Shown in pieces: positions 21,940-34,830 of a stretch of 64,000 nt of DNA. The position numbers and the translations under genes are program-made. Position 1 is the first letter of the stretch; each line of letters starts with the position of its first letter. The notes beneath the pieces are model-generated. The model was given only the letters and a program-made list of their open reading frames with translations, ran no database searches and was not told where the DNA came from. Source of the stretch: Oegoconia quadripuncta. Its lineage: Eukaryota > Arthropoda > Insecta > Lepidoptera > Autostichidae. The stretch lies in contig OX438757.1 of assembly GCA_949316235.1 (NCBI GenBank), forward strand, positions 13,510,657 to 13,574,656. The letters run 5' to 3'.

Positions 21940-22804
21940 CAGGGCGTCCCAAAGTTATGGGACATGAAGGGGAAGTACCTTAAATATTGTAGATAGTGAA
22001 TTTTGCTCAAAGAAGACTTTATGTTATTTTTAAAAGTTAGTAATTCTGCATTCATAGATTTTCTAAAAATTACTTGCTTCGGCTGGGAATCGAACCGACT
22101 TAAATGTGAAAAAAAAAACACCCTACTTTTATGATGCCAATCGAAAGAATAGCTAAAAAATAATAACTCTGCCTAAGTAACATAGTATTTTAAAAGAAAG
22201 GAACAACATAAAATGATTGAGTCAAATTTCAAGAAAGTTATTTATTGCTAAAGTGATTTCTTCTTTTGGGGATACGTGAAAGATATGCTATACAAAAAGC
22301 GATACGAGAACGTAGGCGAGTTGCAAACAGAATTGTGCCATATCACATCGAGTGTTCACCATAAAATGATTAGAAAATCAACAGGCAGCGGGCTCATTAA
22401 AAGATTGGCGATTTGCGTAAGACAAGAGGGATCACATTTTGAGCATTTAATTAATTAATTTACAAAAAAATACCTACTTAATTGACTACGGCAGTTTCAT
22501 GTATGTTTTTTATTTGATTAAAATGATTAATTTCACGTTGTTCCTTTCTTTTAAAATACTATGTTACTTAGGCAGAGTTATTATTTTTTAGCTATTCTTT
22601 CGATTGGCATCATAAAAGTAGGGTGTTTTTTTTTTCACATTTGAGTCGGTTCGATTCCCAGCCGAAGCAAATAATTTTTAGAAAATCTATGAATGCAGAA
22701 TTACTAACTTTTAAAAATAACATAAAGTCTTCTTTGAGCAAAATTCACTATCTACGATATTTAAGGTACTTCCCCTTCATGTCCCATAACTTTGGGACGC
22801 CCTG
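21940..22804 (+). mobile_element. mariner/Tc1-type element, second copy, further deleted
   Basis: Same 268-bp inverted ends (21940-22207 and 22537-22804) with TA duplications at 21938-21939 and 22805-22806. It is almost identical to the 9130 copy but 138 bp shorter (865 against 1003): the stretch that encodes the SPDLTPLD motif is deleted, and TTTATTGC joins almost directly to GATTTCTTCTTTTGGGG. The remaining frame (22276-22458) keeps only the last 60 residues of the transposase. Confidence 0.85.
22276..22458 (+). pseudogene. mariner transposase tail fragment
   Basis: Sixty codons from VKDMLYKKRYENVGELQTEL through GSHFEHLIN, the same as the end of the fragment at 9403-9786. No catalytic residue remains. 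Confidence 0.75.
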
Positions 22805-22806
22805 TA

Positions 22807-23790
22807 TGCTAGCCTACATAATAGACGACAATAATAATAAAGGAAAATAATAACAGACAAAGGTCTAGAAGTCGCTGGATGCAAGCCGCTTCCAAACGGT
22901 CACTCGGGAAATCTATGGGTAAAGTAAAGTCTCTAACTCATGGAAAATCATTATTTATTATCTACTATCTTGCGTTTTATAATAGCTACCACTTTTAGCG
23001 GTAGTCGCTTGAACATACTGACTGACTAAGAAATGCTTCTTCTTCAATTGCTCTTGTCGGTGGATTAACGACCATGTCTCTCTACTTTCCGCCCTCGTTT
23101 TAACCTCTTGGTACGACACGACATTCACCTTTTCTTTCACTTTGTCAAAGTAATTACGCCTAGGTAAGAAATTACCAATTACCATTAAGAAATGCTTAGG
23201 CCCTATTATTTCCAATAGATTTAAATTGACAATCAACAAATGATATCGTGTATCTTACGTTGATATGAATGCTAAGAAGTTTAAAGTAAACTGGGAAAAA
23301 AATTAACACAATAAAATAACGCCATAAAGCTTTGTACAAATTATCCGGGGCAATTCGACAGTCTCATATTGTACTGTTATTTTGGTAGAGGCGGGACAGT
23401 CGCCAATTTCCGTTTATTTACCTACTCGATCACTTGTTGGACGCCACTTTGCCGGGAACAGAATAAATATAAATTTCGTTTTTGGACTTTTGCCATTGGC
23501 GACCTAGAATTTGTATGCCGGTTTTAAGAGTGATGTTGCATTGGAATTTATGGTTCTGATTACAAGTGTCTGAAGTAAAAGTATTAAGACTAGGAGAGGC
23601 GCAGGTCGACGGGTCAAAACGATCATGAGGAAACGCTGCGCATCGTTAATGAACCGTATGTCAGTCATAGCAGCTTGTTGAGATTATGGATGGATAGGTG
23701 GGGTCGTCCGATGCTGGCCGTTAGATCCTTTGTCATTAGGTTATCCCTACCGTTTGGACATTTCAGGAAATGCGCTCCTGTTTTATTTTA
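22807..23790. other. non-coding with retroelement remnant
   Basis: At about 23045-23170 the minus strand reads DKVKEKVNVVSYQEVKTRAE followed by SRETWSLIHRQEQ, a likely C-terminal polymerase remnant, with an interrupted copy at 18735-18960. The rest is AT-rich and unassigned. Confidence 0.45.
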
Positions 23791-23996
23791 TGCACAACAG
23801 GTTGTTTTTTGTCCTCAATCACATCTGATGTTAAGTGAAGATGAGGTCGAAGGTGGAAGCGTACTGACCCGGAAACCCCACCACATTTGGGGCACTGGCT
23901 ATCGTATCTCTGACAACCGGAACACAACAATGCTATTAACATTGCTGGCTTGGCGACAGATAAGATGGTGGTAGCTAGCCAGGTGGACATTTAAAA
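23791..23996 (-). mobile_element. SINE family C, reversed, head-to-head partner
   Basis: Reverse complement of the family C body and tail: TGCACAACAGGTTG, TCAATCACATCTGATG, TGAAGATGAGGTCGAAGG, ACCCGGAAACCCC, AGATGGTGGTAGCTAGCC. It ends where a forward copy begins. Confidence 0.7.
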
Positions 23997-23997
23997 A

Positions 23998-24237
23998 GGT
24001 CGCGGGTTCGATTCCCATCGGGGTACAAGTTTACCTACTCGGTGTGAGCATTTTTAAATTTCCTAGCAGCAATATTATGATAGTAATGTTCAGTTTGAGA
24101 TAAGTTAGCCAGTCCATCATTAGTATCATAACTTTAAGGTGGAGGATTGAGGATGAGCGTGCCTCCACCTTCGACCTAATCTTCACTACATCAGGTGTGA
24201 TTGAGGTCAAGCACTAACCCGTTGTTCCTAAAAAAAT
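23998..24237 (+). mobile_element. SINE family C, forward, head-to-head partner
   Basis: Begins in the B-box region (GGTCGCGGGTTCGATTCCCA), has a degraded body, and ends with CCACCTTCGACCTAATC, TCAGGTGTGATTGAGGTC, ACCCGTTGTTCC and an A-run. The less diverged reversed copy sits immediately to its left. Confidence 0.65.
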
Positions 24238-24663
24238 AGTCTTACAAACAGCCGAATTGAGAATCTCCTCCTGGTTTCTGATCCTAGTCCGTTCATAGAA
24301 ACGCGCTCAAAATGTTAGCATTATGAGAAAGAAATGAAACTAAATATCTCCCGTGCCTGAGCTACAACCGGCACTGATAGTCGCGATCGTTTATAATTAT
24401 ACATGACCCTTTTCAAACAAAGCTCTGCATCAACAATCGGAAACTGCACCAATGACGGCTATGACACGCATCGCAAATAGACAGGCGTGCCCGTTTCAAA
24501 TAACTAATGCATGAGTTGTGTTCTGCGAAGCCTGTGGCATTGTCAGATCTGCCATACATGCTATTTATCCATTAATCATACAGTTGTTTGTTGAGCCAAT
24601 GATGCGATTATGGCATATTATGTAGAACCGAAGTCGGAATCAGAGTGTTGGATAAAATTGAGA
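24238..24663. other. non-coding gap
   Basis: Slightly less AT-rich around 24420-24560; no frame or repeat recognised. Confidence 0.4.
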
Positions 24664-24840
24664 TTTTTTTTATGCACAACGGGTTGGTACTTGACCTCAA
24701 TCAAACCTGACGTTAAGTGAAGATGAGATCGAAGGCGTATTGACCCGGAAACCCCAACACATTTGGGGGACTGGCTATCTTATCTCTGACAACCGGAACA
24801 CAACAATGCTATTGACTTTGCTGCTTGGGGGCAGATTTAA
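24664..24840 (-). mobile_element. SINE family C, reversed fragment
   Basis: Poly-T, then ATGCACAACGGGTTGG, CTCAATCAAACCTGACG, AGTGAAGATGAGATCG, ACCCGGAAACCCC and CAACCGGAACACAAC. The head is missing. Confidence 0.65.
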
Positions 24841-24874
24841 ATAGGCAGAGAATATTGTTGTTGTACCAGAGGAA

Positions 24875-24994
24875 ATCTAACTACTGTTATAAATGTGAAA
24901 ATTTGGATGTTTGTTTGTTTATTTGTTATATTTATATATTAAATTTCCGCGATAAAGTTATTCAATGCAGACGAACCCGCGGGCGGACAGCTAG
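24875..24994 (+). mobile_element. CTAG-family (Helitron-like) element, internally deleted
   Basis: Starts TCTAACTACTGTTATAAATG, then GAAAATTTGGATGTTTG, joins to CCGCGATAAAGTTATTCAA, and ends GGGCGGACAGCTAG. A fragment with the centre of the same family (TATTTTTATCCCGATAAAAT and AACGCTAG) follows at about 25020-25135. Confidence 0.55.
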
Positions 24995-27900
24995 TAATCA
25001 CATAAGTGATTACCTATATAGGTATAACATATCCCGGATTAAAACAGGATATTTTTATCCCGATAAAATGAACAAATTAAACATATCCGCGCTGAAGCCA
25101 TTCCATGACCTGCAGGAATGTATAAACGCTAGTCTTTAAATACATTCCCGCTTTAATATTAGCAAGTATAAATATCTAGGGCCTAAAGTAATATATACAT
25201 ATAGTATACAGTGTGGAAAGATAAGTCGGGCCCTGGAGGGAACTACATTAAATCCTTAAGCTGGTAATTTTTACTTAAAGGAGACATTCCTTTATTTTTA
25301 AAAAGAAACAAAACTGCATTCAAAAATTTTCTTAAACCCGCTTGCCCCGCCCGGGACTCGAATTAGTTGGTTAAAAAAACAAACACTCCCTATTTTATTA
25401 TAGTAATCGATAGTAGGTATTATTATTCAGGATAAAATTTCTCTAACAAACATTTGGTTATGTATACATCGGATAATGATTTAGCAATATAAAGATTTGT
25501 AAAGTTTGTGTGGACGTATGTGCTGTCATGATAAAATTGTAACTGATTGATTACGAAATGGATCATTTTGTTCCAAGTTCGAAAGTATGTACAGATTTTA
25601 GTTCCCAAATGTGCCGACAGGACTTCGATAGCGACTGTAGCATCAGGTGGTCATCTATTGTTCGCATATAAAATAACCAGCGAGCCACCTTTATCTACCA
25701 CATCAGCTTTGTGACGTTATATCGCTTGGTTCGATCAACAGGTTATTGATTAAGTTCAAGCCACCGACCGGATGTGGGTACGGCTGCCATATTTAGTTGT
25801 TCCAACAACACGGTAGCAGCGATAGGGTTGCCAAACATTATAGTATAAGTGTTTAGCAAAATTCACCATGACATTTTAATTTTAAAATGTCAATGATTAA
25901 AATAGCGTGCTATAAACTGCTCATAAAAGTGGCTTTTTTACAAGAAATATTTAATTGAACTCTTGCATACTTATCTGCTCAGAGTATGTATGTTCTTGTA
26001 CATTTTCTATAATAACTATATTTTTAGAAATACTAGATAGAAAATATTTTATTTGTTTCCACAGTCCCACACATATATGTTTAGCTTATTATTGTTATTA
26101 TGACTATATTTATTGTACATAACTGACACAATATTTATAAATAAAAAGAGTATAAAAATATTCGTTGAAACTTATCGGGAAATAATACTAAAAGTATCAA
26201 AGGTTAAAAATGTTGTTTATTTTTTATAAGCAGCGGCACCGTCCACTACGCGAACAAAAAGAAATTGACAACCCTACATGGTATCGCTCGACTTGGCCTG
26301 TGTTAGCGGTACTCTACTTGTAAAACGGGATTCACTCGATTCTAATACATAATACATAGAACACACGATTTTCATTTGGCAATATTTTACGTAGCACAAA
26401 AAAACGTAGCACTTCTCGTAGCCCCTCTACGTAATTTTACACACTGCTAACAATTGGATGGTACCTGCCTCATAGTTAGTCGTAATGTTCCACTGTTCTA
26501 CGTAAGCCTCTCTATTCACTCTATTCAGGAAATTTATTATCTATACATATACTATAATCATTTCTTTTATATATATCTTTATGACATGGAGGTTGATATA
26601 AGGCTTTTGTTAGTTGTGCAATAAAGAGTATTTGATTGATTGATATAATGTCAAAGTCAAGTCAAAGTCAAAAATGCTTTATTTGTTACATGTTTAAAGC
26701 TACTGCTTGTTCAAAAGGCAATTTTCCCCTGAGAAGAATAAGCAAGAAACTCGAGAGGTTGCTCTTTTAAAAACAGGTTTCTATATTACAAAAAGGCACA
26801 ATAATATTTCATTATTAATTGTGAAATAGCCAAGTTATGCGAACGAGCTGGTTATGTTTATCATCTAAATAGTCTGTTCTGTTTTATAGTATCTTTAAAT
26901 TTATTGAAAGAAAGATTTTTGTTTATCAACACGAAACTATAACCGTTTGAATGAATTGCTGACTTTGCGGAGGCGATTTATTATGTGACCTGCAAGTTTT
27001 ATCTTTTTTTCTTGTATTGACATCATATTGATCACAATTTTTCTTAAATGATGCTATATTTTTTTTTTGACATATTATATTAAATACAAAATCATATTAA
27101 GCTTGGGTGTCTAGAAGAATAATCTTTGCTGTTTTTAAAATAATCAGGCTAAGACTTTACAAGTAGGCAAATATCCCTGATATCCCTGATATACATACGT
27201 GGCAGAATAAATAAAGTTTTTTGGTGACCCGCATGCTCGTTTGCCGCCCTCTCATATAAAATTTTTTTTTTATTTTTTTTAAATATAGGCTTGCAACTAT
27301 CTTTATTTAACACATTTTATACCGAGATTTTTCAGTTTGTAAAGTTGTTAAAGGGGGAAAGGTTAGTTTTCGCTTATTTTTTGGTCATATACAAGTCAAA
27401 ACCTGGATTGAAATAAATCCAATAATAGATTTATAACGTATAAACAAAGCCCTGTCATATTTTACGCTACTCAACTGCGTGGTTTAATTTTAAAGTTCCC
27501 TCTTTCCTTTATAGTAAAGGCAAGAAATGTGTATATTGAAGATATCTGAATAAACACCACCAAGACCACTTTAGATGCGTAACTAAGTTAAAAAAGTTTT
27601 AAACTTCTTCAATAAAAATAAACATATTTCATAACTTTTTGAACTGTGCTGACTATGGGTAAGTTCTGTAACTATGCAATTTCGATTGCTTATGTTTTCT
27701 AGAAATAAACAGATATCATAGACAGACGGATAGATAGACATTGAAGTGAAACCTAATGGGTTCCTTTTTTAGATACTTAGAACCTGTTTTTTCTATTCAG
27801 ATTTTTGATTCTTTAGTTATATGTAGTAAATTTAATAATTATAAATTGATAAATTAGATAATCCCCAAGAGAACCATTAATTATGTCCTACGAATAAATA

Positions 27901-28331
27901 AACCAACTATCTAGTATATGAAGAGTTATAGGTCTTCGAAACGACTTAATCGACTTTCATCAAATACTACGGCTACGAACCATCTCGCAACCAACGAGCT
28001 TACAAAAAGGATCCACTTATCAAATCAGTTCAGTCTTTTTGGCACTGCAATGTTATAGACCGACACACAAGTAGACAGACAGAACCACATGCAGATAGAC
28101 AGACACAGGCTGACAGACAAACACACAGGCACAAAGACCGACATACAGACAGACAGACTCACACACAGGCAGACAGACATACACATTACACACGGGCATA
28201 CATAGGCTGTAAATATATAATTTATACTATTTCCGTAGTACAACATCCAGTACAAAGCGCAATCATCCCAAATTCAACTAACACATCAAAAACAAGCTAA
28301 ACGATATCAATCAAAACGCGTGACATGATGG

Positions 28332-28368
28332 ATGTCCAATTATCGTGGCCATTGACATAATTGGACAT
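28332..28368. other. perfect 12-bp hairpin (copy at 33094-33130)
   Basis: ATGTCCAATTAT and ATAATTGGACAT pair perfectly around a 13-base loop. No terminator context. It lies just before a GC-rich, CpG-containing patch (GACGCGTTCGGTGTCCGCG) that stands out from its AT-rich surroundings. Confidence 0.6.
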
Positions 28369-29022
28369 TAATCCCGGGATCGTAGCCCGTGTACAGGTCT
28401 GACGCGTTCGGTGTCCGCGAGGCGCGAGGCTTGTCCTGTCGCTTTCGTAACACCTCTAACAATCCTGGTGGAAACGTTTATTGATGTACCAGAGATTTGG
28501 GATTACTCACAATTATTGTGCGATCAATTTGGAACACATTAAGTGTCAAGGTCACGCTATAAGTCAGGTTGTATGTTTTGTTTTAAATACAATCATACCT
28601 TACAGAACTGCTGCTAAGAGATTGAAATAACAGGGTGAAAAAAAATTCGTGTATTTCCCTGACACCATTTATGGCCTCCTGCTGATATATTAGATAAGCA
28701 CGCATGAGATGTATCTTTAATAAAGAAAAATATTTCACTTAATTCTATTTAAAAAAAAATTATGCCCTCGAAATATAAAAATACATGTATATACATTCCA
28801 GATGTAAGTAGGTATATACCAACAAACTAAACAGTTTTTACTACGCTGAAATCTAAATAAAATTAACTGCTTCATAGACAAGTCAATTCCGTCTCGACCA
28901 AAATGTATGGAACAGCAGATTTTTTTTTCAAATTCAAAGTCAATGTCATTTGTTAAAGTTGTTATGTTTCATATAAGTCTCCATCTGAAAGGATGCTAAT
29001 GCTCTATACACTCTTTATATGG

Positions 29023-29291
29023 CGACCTGTTTGGTGTAGTGGTTAGCAACTCTGACCACTGTCCCAAAACGTTGCTAGTTCGAATCCCGCTAGGGGCATT
29101 ATGTTTGTGTGATGAATACGGACATGTGTACCCGACTTATTGAAGTTTTCATTTATAATAAGTATTTATTTATAAAAAAAATGTATTTATGTAATATATT
29201 AACCATCTGATATCCACAACACAAGCTTATAGTTCCTTATTGTGGAACTAGATGGCGCTGTGTGTTTGTCTAAGGATATTTATTTATTTAT
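29023..29291 (+). mobile_element. tRNA-headed SINE, family A (duplication copy 1)
   Basis: The head CGACCTGTTTGGTGTAGTGG with TTAGCAAC has an A-box look, and AGTTCGAATCCCGC a B-box look. The body reads GTGTGATGAATACGGAC, AACCATCTGATATCCA and GTGGAACTAGATGGCG, and the tail is TAAGGATATTTATTTATTT. Related copies are at 36345 and, reversed, at 43130. Confidence 0.7.
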
Positions 29292-30068
29292 AATTGATTT
29301 ACTTTATCCCAAATTAAAAGTTCATGAGAGCTAAATAAAGTAGCTCCCATGAAAACCATGTTGTTTCTGAAAAACAAATCTATGCAGATTTAACAAAGGA
29401 GTCACCTACTAGGGCTTAGCATCGTGATGGATCGCGCCTCGTTATTTCAAGTTAGGGGAAAATTTCTTGAAAATATTCCGTTTGTTTGTGGAGTGTTAAG
29501 ATAAATGTTTGTTTTCATCGTCTGCCGAAAACGGTAACAGTCAAAATATGCGAAACTACGAAAATTAAATGCAAGTCAGGAACTGCCGCCTTTGTTCTTT
29601 TAATGAAAATGGACTAAAACCAAAATCATCTCTAACCTAGAAATCCAATATGTCTTTAAACCCTCCCAATTTTTTTATGACCATGGGAAGATTTGCTCTA
29701 ATCGCCTTGTTGGGCATACACGTTGTCCCGGGCAATGATGGTATTAATAGTTCGTCTCTGCTCTGCAGTACTGGAAATCTCACGGACTAATCTTCATTGT
29801 CAAGATTACATAATTCTAAATTCAAACTGAGATGTCAATAAAGAATGGACGCATGGATTGGCAATTCATGAAGCACTGGTTGTCGTTGCATGCACTAGTG
29901 CCCCAGATCACACGCAATACTTGAATTTTACTTACATAATAATTTTGACGTACACATTCTACAATTTCTATAATAATAATTAAATTTTCACAATAACTTC
30001 AAATTAATATAATTTAGATTTTTCTTTATGTTTTAATTTTTCAATTGACATTTGAAATTATAATTGTT

Positions 30069-33000
30069 AACAAAACTGCATTCAAAAATTTTCTTAAACC
30101 CGCTTGCCCCGCCCGGGACTCGAATTAGTTGGTTAAAAAAACAAACACTCCCTATTTTATTATAGTAATCGATAGTAGGTATTATTATTCAGGATAAAAT
30201 TTCTCTAACAAACATTTGGTTATGTATACATCGGATAATGATTTAGCAATATAAAGATTTGTAAAGTTTGTGTGGACGTATGTGCTGTCATGATAAAATT
30301 GTAACTGATTGATTACGAAATGGATCATTTTGTTCCAAGTTCGAAAGTATGTACAGATTTTAGTTCCCAAATGTGCCGACAGGACTTCGATAGCGACTGT
30401 AGCATCAGGTGGTCATCTATTGTTCGCATATAAAATAACCAGCGAGCCACCTTTATCTACCACATCAGCTTTGTGACGTTATATCGCTTGGTTCGATCAA
30501 CAGGTTATTGATTAAGTTCAAGCCACCGACCGGATGTGGGTACGGCTGCCATATTTAGTTGTTCCAACAACACGGTAGCAGCGATAGGGTTGCCAAACAT
30601 TATAGTATAAGTGTTTAGCAAAATTCACCATGACATTTTAATTTTAAAATGTCAATGATTAAAATAGCGTGCTATAAACTGCTCATAAAAGTGGCTTTTT
30701 TACAAGAAATATTTAATTGAACTCTTGCATACTTATCTGCTCAGAGTATGTATGTTCTTGTACATTTTCTATAATAACTATATTTTTAGAAATACTAGAT
30801 AGAAAATATTTTATTTGTTTCCACAGTCCCACACATATATGTTTAGCTTATTATTGTTATTATGACTATATTTATTGTACATAACTGACACAATATTTAT
30901 AAATAAAAAGAGTATAAAAATATTCGTTGAAACTTATCGGGAAATAATACTAAAAGTATCAAAGGTTAAAAATGTTGTTTATTTTTTATAAGCAGCGGCA
31001 CCGTCCACTACGCGAACAAAAAGAAATTGACAACCCTACATGGTATCGCTCGACTTGGCCTGTGTTAGCGGTACTCTACTTGTAAAACGGGATTCACTCG
31101 ATTCTAATACATAATACATAGAACACACGATTTTCATTTGGCAATATTTTACGTAGCACAAAAAAACGTAGCACTTCTCGTAGCCCCTCTACGTAATTTT
31201 ACACACTGCTAACAATTGGATGGTACCTGCCTCATAGTTAGTCGTAATGTTCCACTGTTCTACGTAAGCCTCTCTATTCACTCTATTCAGGAAATTTATT
31301 ATCTATACATATACTATAATCATTTCTTTTATATATATCTTTATGACATGGAGGTTGATATAAGGCTTTTGTTAGTTGTGCAATAAAGAGTATTTGATTG
31401 ATTGATATAATGTCAAAGTCAAGTCAAAGTCAAAAATGCTTTATTTGTTACATGTTTAAAGCTACTGCTTGTTCAAAAGGCAATTTTCCCCTGAGAAGAA
31501 TAAGCAAGAAACTCGAGAGGTTGCTCTTTTAAAAACAGGTTTCTATATTACAAAAAGGCACAATAATATTTCATTATTAATTGTGAAATAGCCAAGTTAT
31601 GCGAACGAGCTGGTTATGTTTATCATCTAAATAGTCTGTTCTGTTTTATAGTATCTTTAAATTTATTGAAAGAAAGATTTTTGTTTATCAACACGAAACT
31701 ATAACCGTTTGAATGAATTGCTGACTTTGCGGAGGCGATTTATTATGTGACCTGCAAGTTTTATCTTTTTTTCTTGTATTGACATCATATTGATCACAAT
31801 TTTTCTTAAATGATGCTATATTTTTTTTTTGACATATTATATTAAATACAAAATCATATTAAGCTTGGGTGTCTAGAAGAATAATCTTTGCTGTTTTTAA
31901 AATAATCAGGCTAAGACTTTACAAGTAGGCAAATATCCCTGATATCCCTGATATACATACGTGGCAGAATAAATAAAGTTTTTTGGTGACCCGCATGCTC
32001 GTTTGCCGCCCTCTCATATAAAATTTTTTTTTTATTTTTTTTAAATATAGGCTTGCAACTATCTTTATTTAACACATTTTATACCGAGATTTTTCAGTTT
32101 GTAAAGTTGTTAAAGGGGGAAAGGTTAGTTTTCGCTTATTTTTTGGTCATATACAAGTCAAAACCTGGATTGAAATAAATCCAATAATAGATTTATAACG
32201 TATAAACAAAGCCCTGTCATATTTTACGCTACTCAACTGCGTGGTTTAATTTTAAAGTTCCCTCTTTCCTTTATAGTAAAGGCAAGAAATGTGTATATTG
32301 AAGATATCTGAATAAACACCACCAAGACCACTTTAGATGCGTAACTAAGTTAAAAAAGTTTTAAACTTCTTCAATAAAAATAAACATATTTCATAACTTT
32401 TTGAACTGTGCTGACTATGGGTAAGTTCTGTAACTATGCAATTTCGATTGCTTATGTTTTCTAGAAATAAACAGATATCATAGACAGACGGATAGATAGA
32501 CATTGAAGTGAAACCTAATGGGTTCCTTTTTTAGATACTTAGAACCTGTTTTTTCTATTCAGATTTTTGATTCTTTAGTTATATGTAGTAAATTTAATAA
32601 TTATAAATTGATAAATTAGATAATCCCCAAGAGAACCATTAATTATGTCCTACGAATAAATAAACCAACTATCTAGTATATGAAGAGTTATAGGTCTTCG
32701 AAACGACTTAATCGACTTTCATCAAATACTACGGCTACGAACCATCTCGCAACCAACGAGCTTACAAAAAGGATCCACTTATCAAATCAGTTCAGTCTTT
32801 TTGGCACTGCAATGTTATAGACCGACACACAAGTAGACAGACAGAACCACATGCAGATAGACAGACACAGGCTGACAGACAAACACACAGGCACAAAGAC
32901 CGACATACAGACAGACAGACTCACACACAGGCAGACAGACATACACATTACACACGGGCATACATAGGCTGTAAATATATAATTTATACTATTTCCGTAG

Positions 33001-34830
33001 TACAACATCCAGTACAAAGCGCAATCATCCCAAATTCAACTAACACATCAAAAACAAGCTAAACGATATCAATCAAAACGCGTGACATGATGGATGTCCA
33101 ATTATCGTGGCCATTGACATAATTGGACATTAATCCCGGGATCGTAGCCCGTGTACAGGTCTGACGCGTTCGGTGTCCGCGAGGCGCGAGGCTTGTCCTG
33201 TCGCTTTCGTAACACCTCTAACAATCCTGGTGGAAACGTTTATTGATGTACCAGAGATTTGGGATTACTCACAATTATTGTGCGATCAATTTGGAACACA
33301 TTAAGTGTCAAGGTCACGCTATAAGTCAGGTTGTATGTTTTGTTTTAAATACAATCATACCTTACAGAACTGCTGCTAAGAGATTGAAATAACAGGGTGA
33401 AAAAAAATTCGTGTATTTCCCTGACACCATTTATGGCCTCCTGCTGATATATTAGATAAGCACGCATGAGATGTATCTTTAATAAAGAAAAATATTTCAC
33501 TTAATTCTATTTAAAAAAAAATTATGCCCTCGAAATATAAAAATACATGTATATACATTCCAGATGTAAGTAGGTATATACCAACAAACTAAACAGTTTT
33601 TACTACGCTGAAATCTAAATAAAATTAACTGCTTCATAGACAAGTCAATTCCGTCTCGACCAAAATGTATGGAACAGCAGATTTTTTTTTCAAATTCAAA
33701 GTCAATGTCATTTGTTAAAGTTGTTATGTTTCATATAAGTCTCCATCTGAAAGGATGCTAATGCTCTATACACTCTTTATATGGCGACCTGTTTGGTGTA
33801 GTGGTTAGCAACTCTGACCACTGTCCCAAAACGTTGCTAGTTCGAATCCCGCTAGGGGCATTATGTTTGTGTGATGAATACGGACATGTGTACCCGACTT
33901 ATTGAAGTTTTCATTTATAATAAGTATTTATTTATAAAAAAAATGTATTTATGTAATATATTAACCATCTGATATCCACAACACAAGCTTATAGTTCCTT
34001 ATTGTGGAACTAGATGGCGCTGTGTGTTTGTCTAAGGATATTTATTTATTTATAATTGATTTACTTTATCCCAAATTAAAAGTTCATGAGAGCTAAATAA
34101 AGTAGCTCCCATGAAAACCATGTTGTTTCTGAAAAACAAATCTATGCAGATTTAACAAAGGAGTCACCTACTAGGGCTTAGCATCGTGATGGATCGCGCC
34201 TCGTTATTTCAAGTTAGGGGAAAATTTCTTGAAAATATTCCGTTTGTTTGTGGAGTGTTAAGATAAATGTTTGTTTTCATCGTCTGCCGAAAACGGTAAC
34301 AGTCAAAATATGCGAAACTACGAAAATTAAATGCAAGTCAGGAACTGCCGCCTTTGTTCTTTTAATGAAAATGGACTAAAACCAAAATCATCTCTAACCT
34401 AGAAATCCAATATGTCTTTAAACCCTCCCAATTTTTTTATGACCATGGGAAGATTTGCTCTAATCGCCTTGTTGGGCATACACGTTGTCCCGGGCAATGA
34501 TGGTATTAATAGTTCGTCTCTGCTCTGCAGTACTGGAAATCTCACGGACTAATCTTCATTGTCAAGATTACATAATTCTAAATTCAAACTGAGATGTCAA
34601 TAAAGAATGGACGCATGGATTGGCAATTCATGAAGCACTGGTTGTCGTTGCATGCACTAGTGCCCCAGATCACACGCAATACTTGAATTTTACTTACATA
34701 ATAATTTTGACGTACACATTCTACAATTTCTATAATAATAATTAAATTTTCACAATAACTTCAAATTAATATAATTTAGATTTTTCTTTATGTTTTAATT
34801 TTTCAATTGACATTTGAAATTATAATTGTT
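30069..34830. repeat. 4762-bp tandem duplication, copy 2
   Basis: Direct repeat of 25307-30068 with no spacer. No difference was found in the portions compared. The join has about one base of ambiguity and no longer homology between its ends, so unequal crossing-over between flanking repeats is not indicated. Either a very recent replication or end-joining duplication, or an assembly artefact. Confidence 0.9.
33785..34053 (+). mobile_element. tRNA-headed SINE, family A (duplication copy 2)
   Basis: The same SINE as at 29023, carried along by the duplication, not an independent insertion. Confidence 0.7.

Larger units (their letters stand above)
25307..30068. repeat. 4762-bp tandem duplication, copy 1
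   Basis: Every stretch I compared recurs at +4762 bp, including homopolymer lengths (10 T near 27059, 9 A near 28751). The unit starts AACAAAACTGCATTC and ends TTATAATTGTT. It contains no gene. Its contents are a dispersed repeat at about 26642-26830 (GTCAAAGTCAAGTCAAAGTC), a LINE/SINE 3' fragment at 27223-27275, a CAGACAGACA microsatellite at about 28060-28190, a perfect 12-bp hairpin at 28332-28368, a GC-rich patch at 28375-28450 and a SINE at 29023-29291. Its 61- and 76-codon frames recur because the DNA is duplicated, not because they are genes. Confidence 0.9.

Noticed and set aside
25423..33017. Identical 61- and 76-codon frames occurring twice
   Set aside because: They are part of the 4762-bp duplication; the 76-codon one translates a CAGACAGACA microsatellite (VCLCVSLSVC-type residues).
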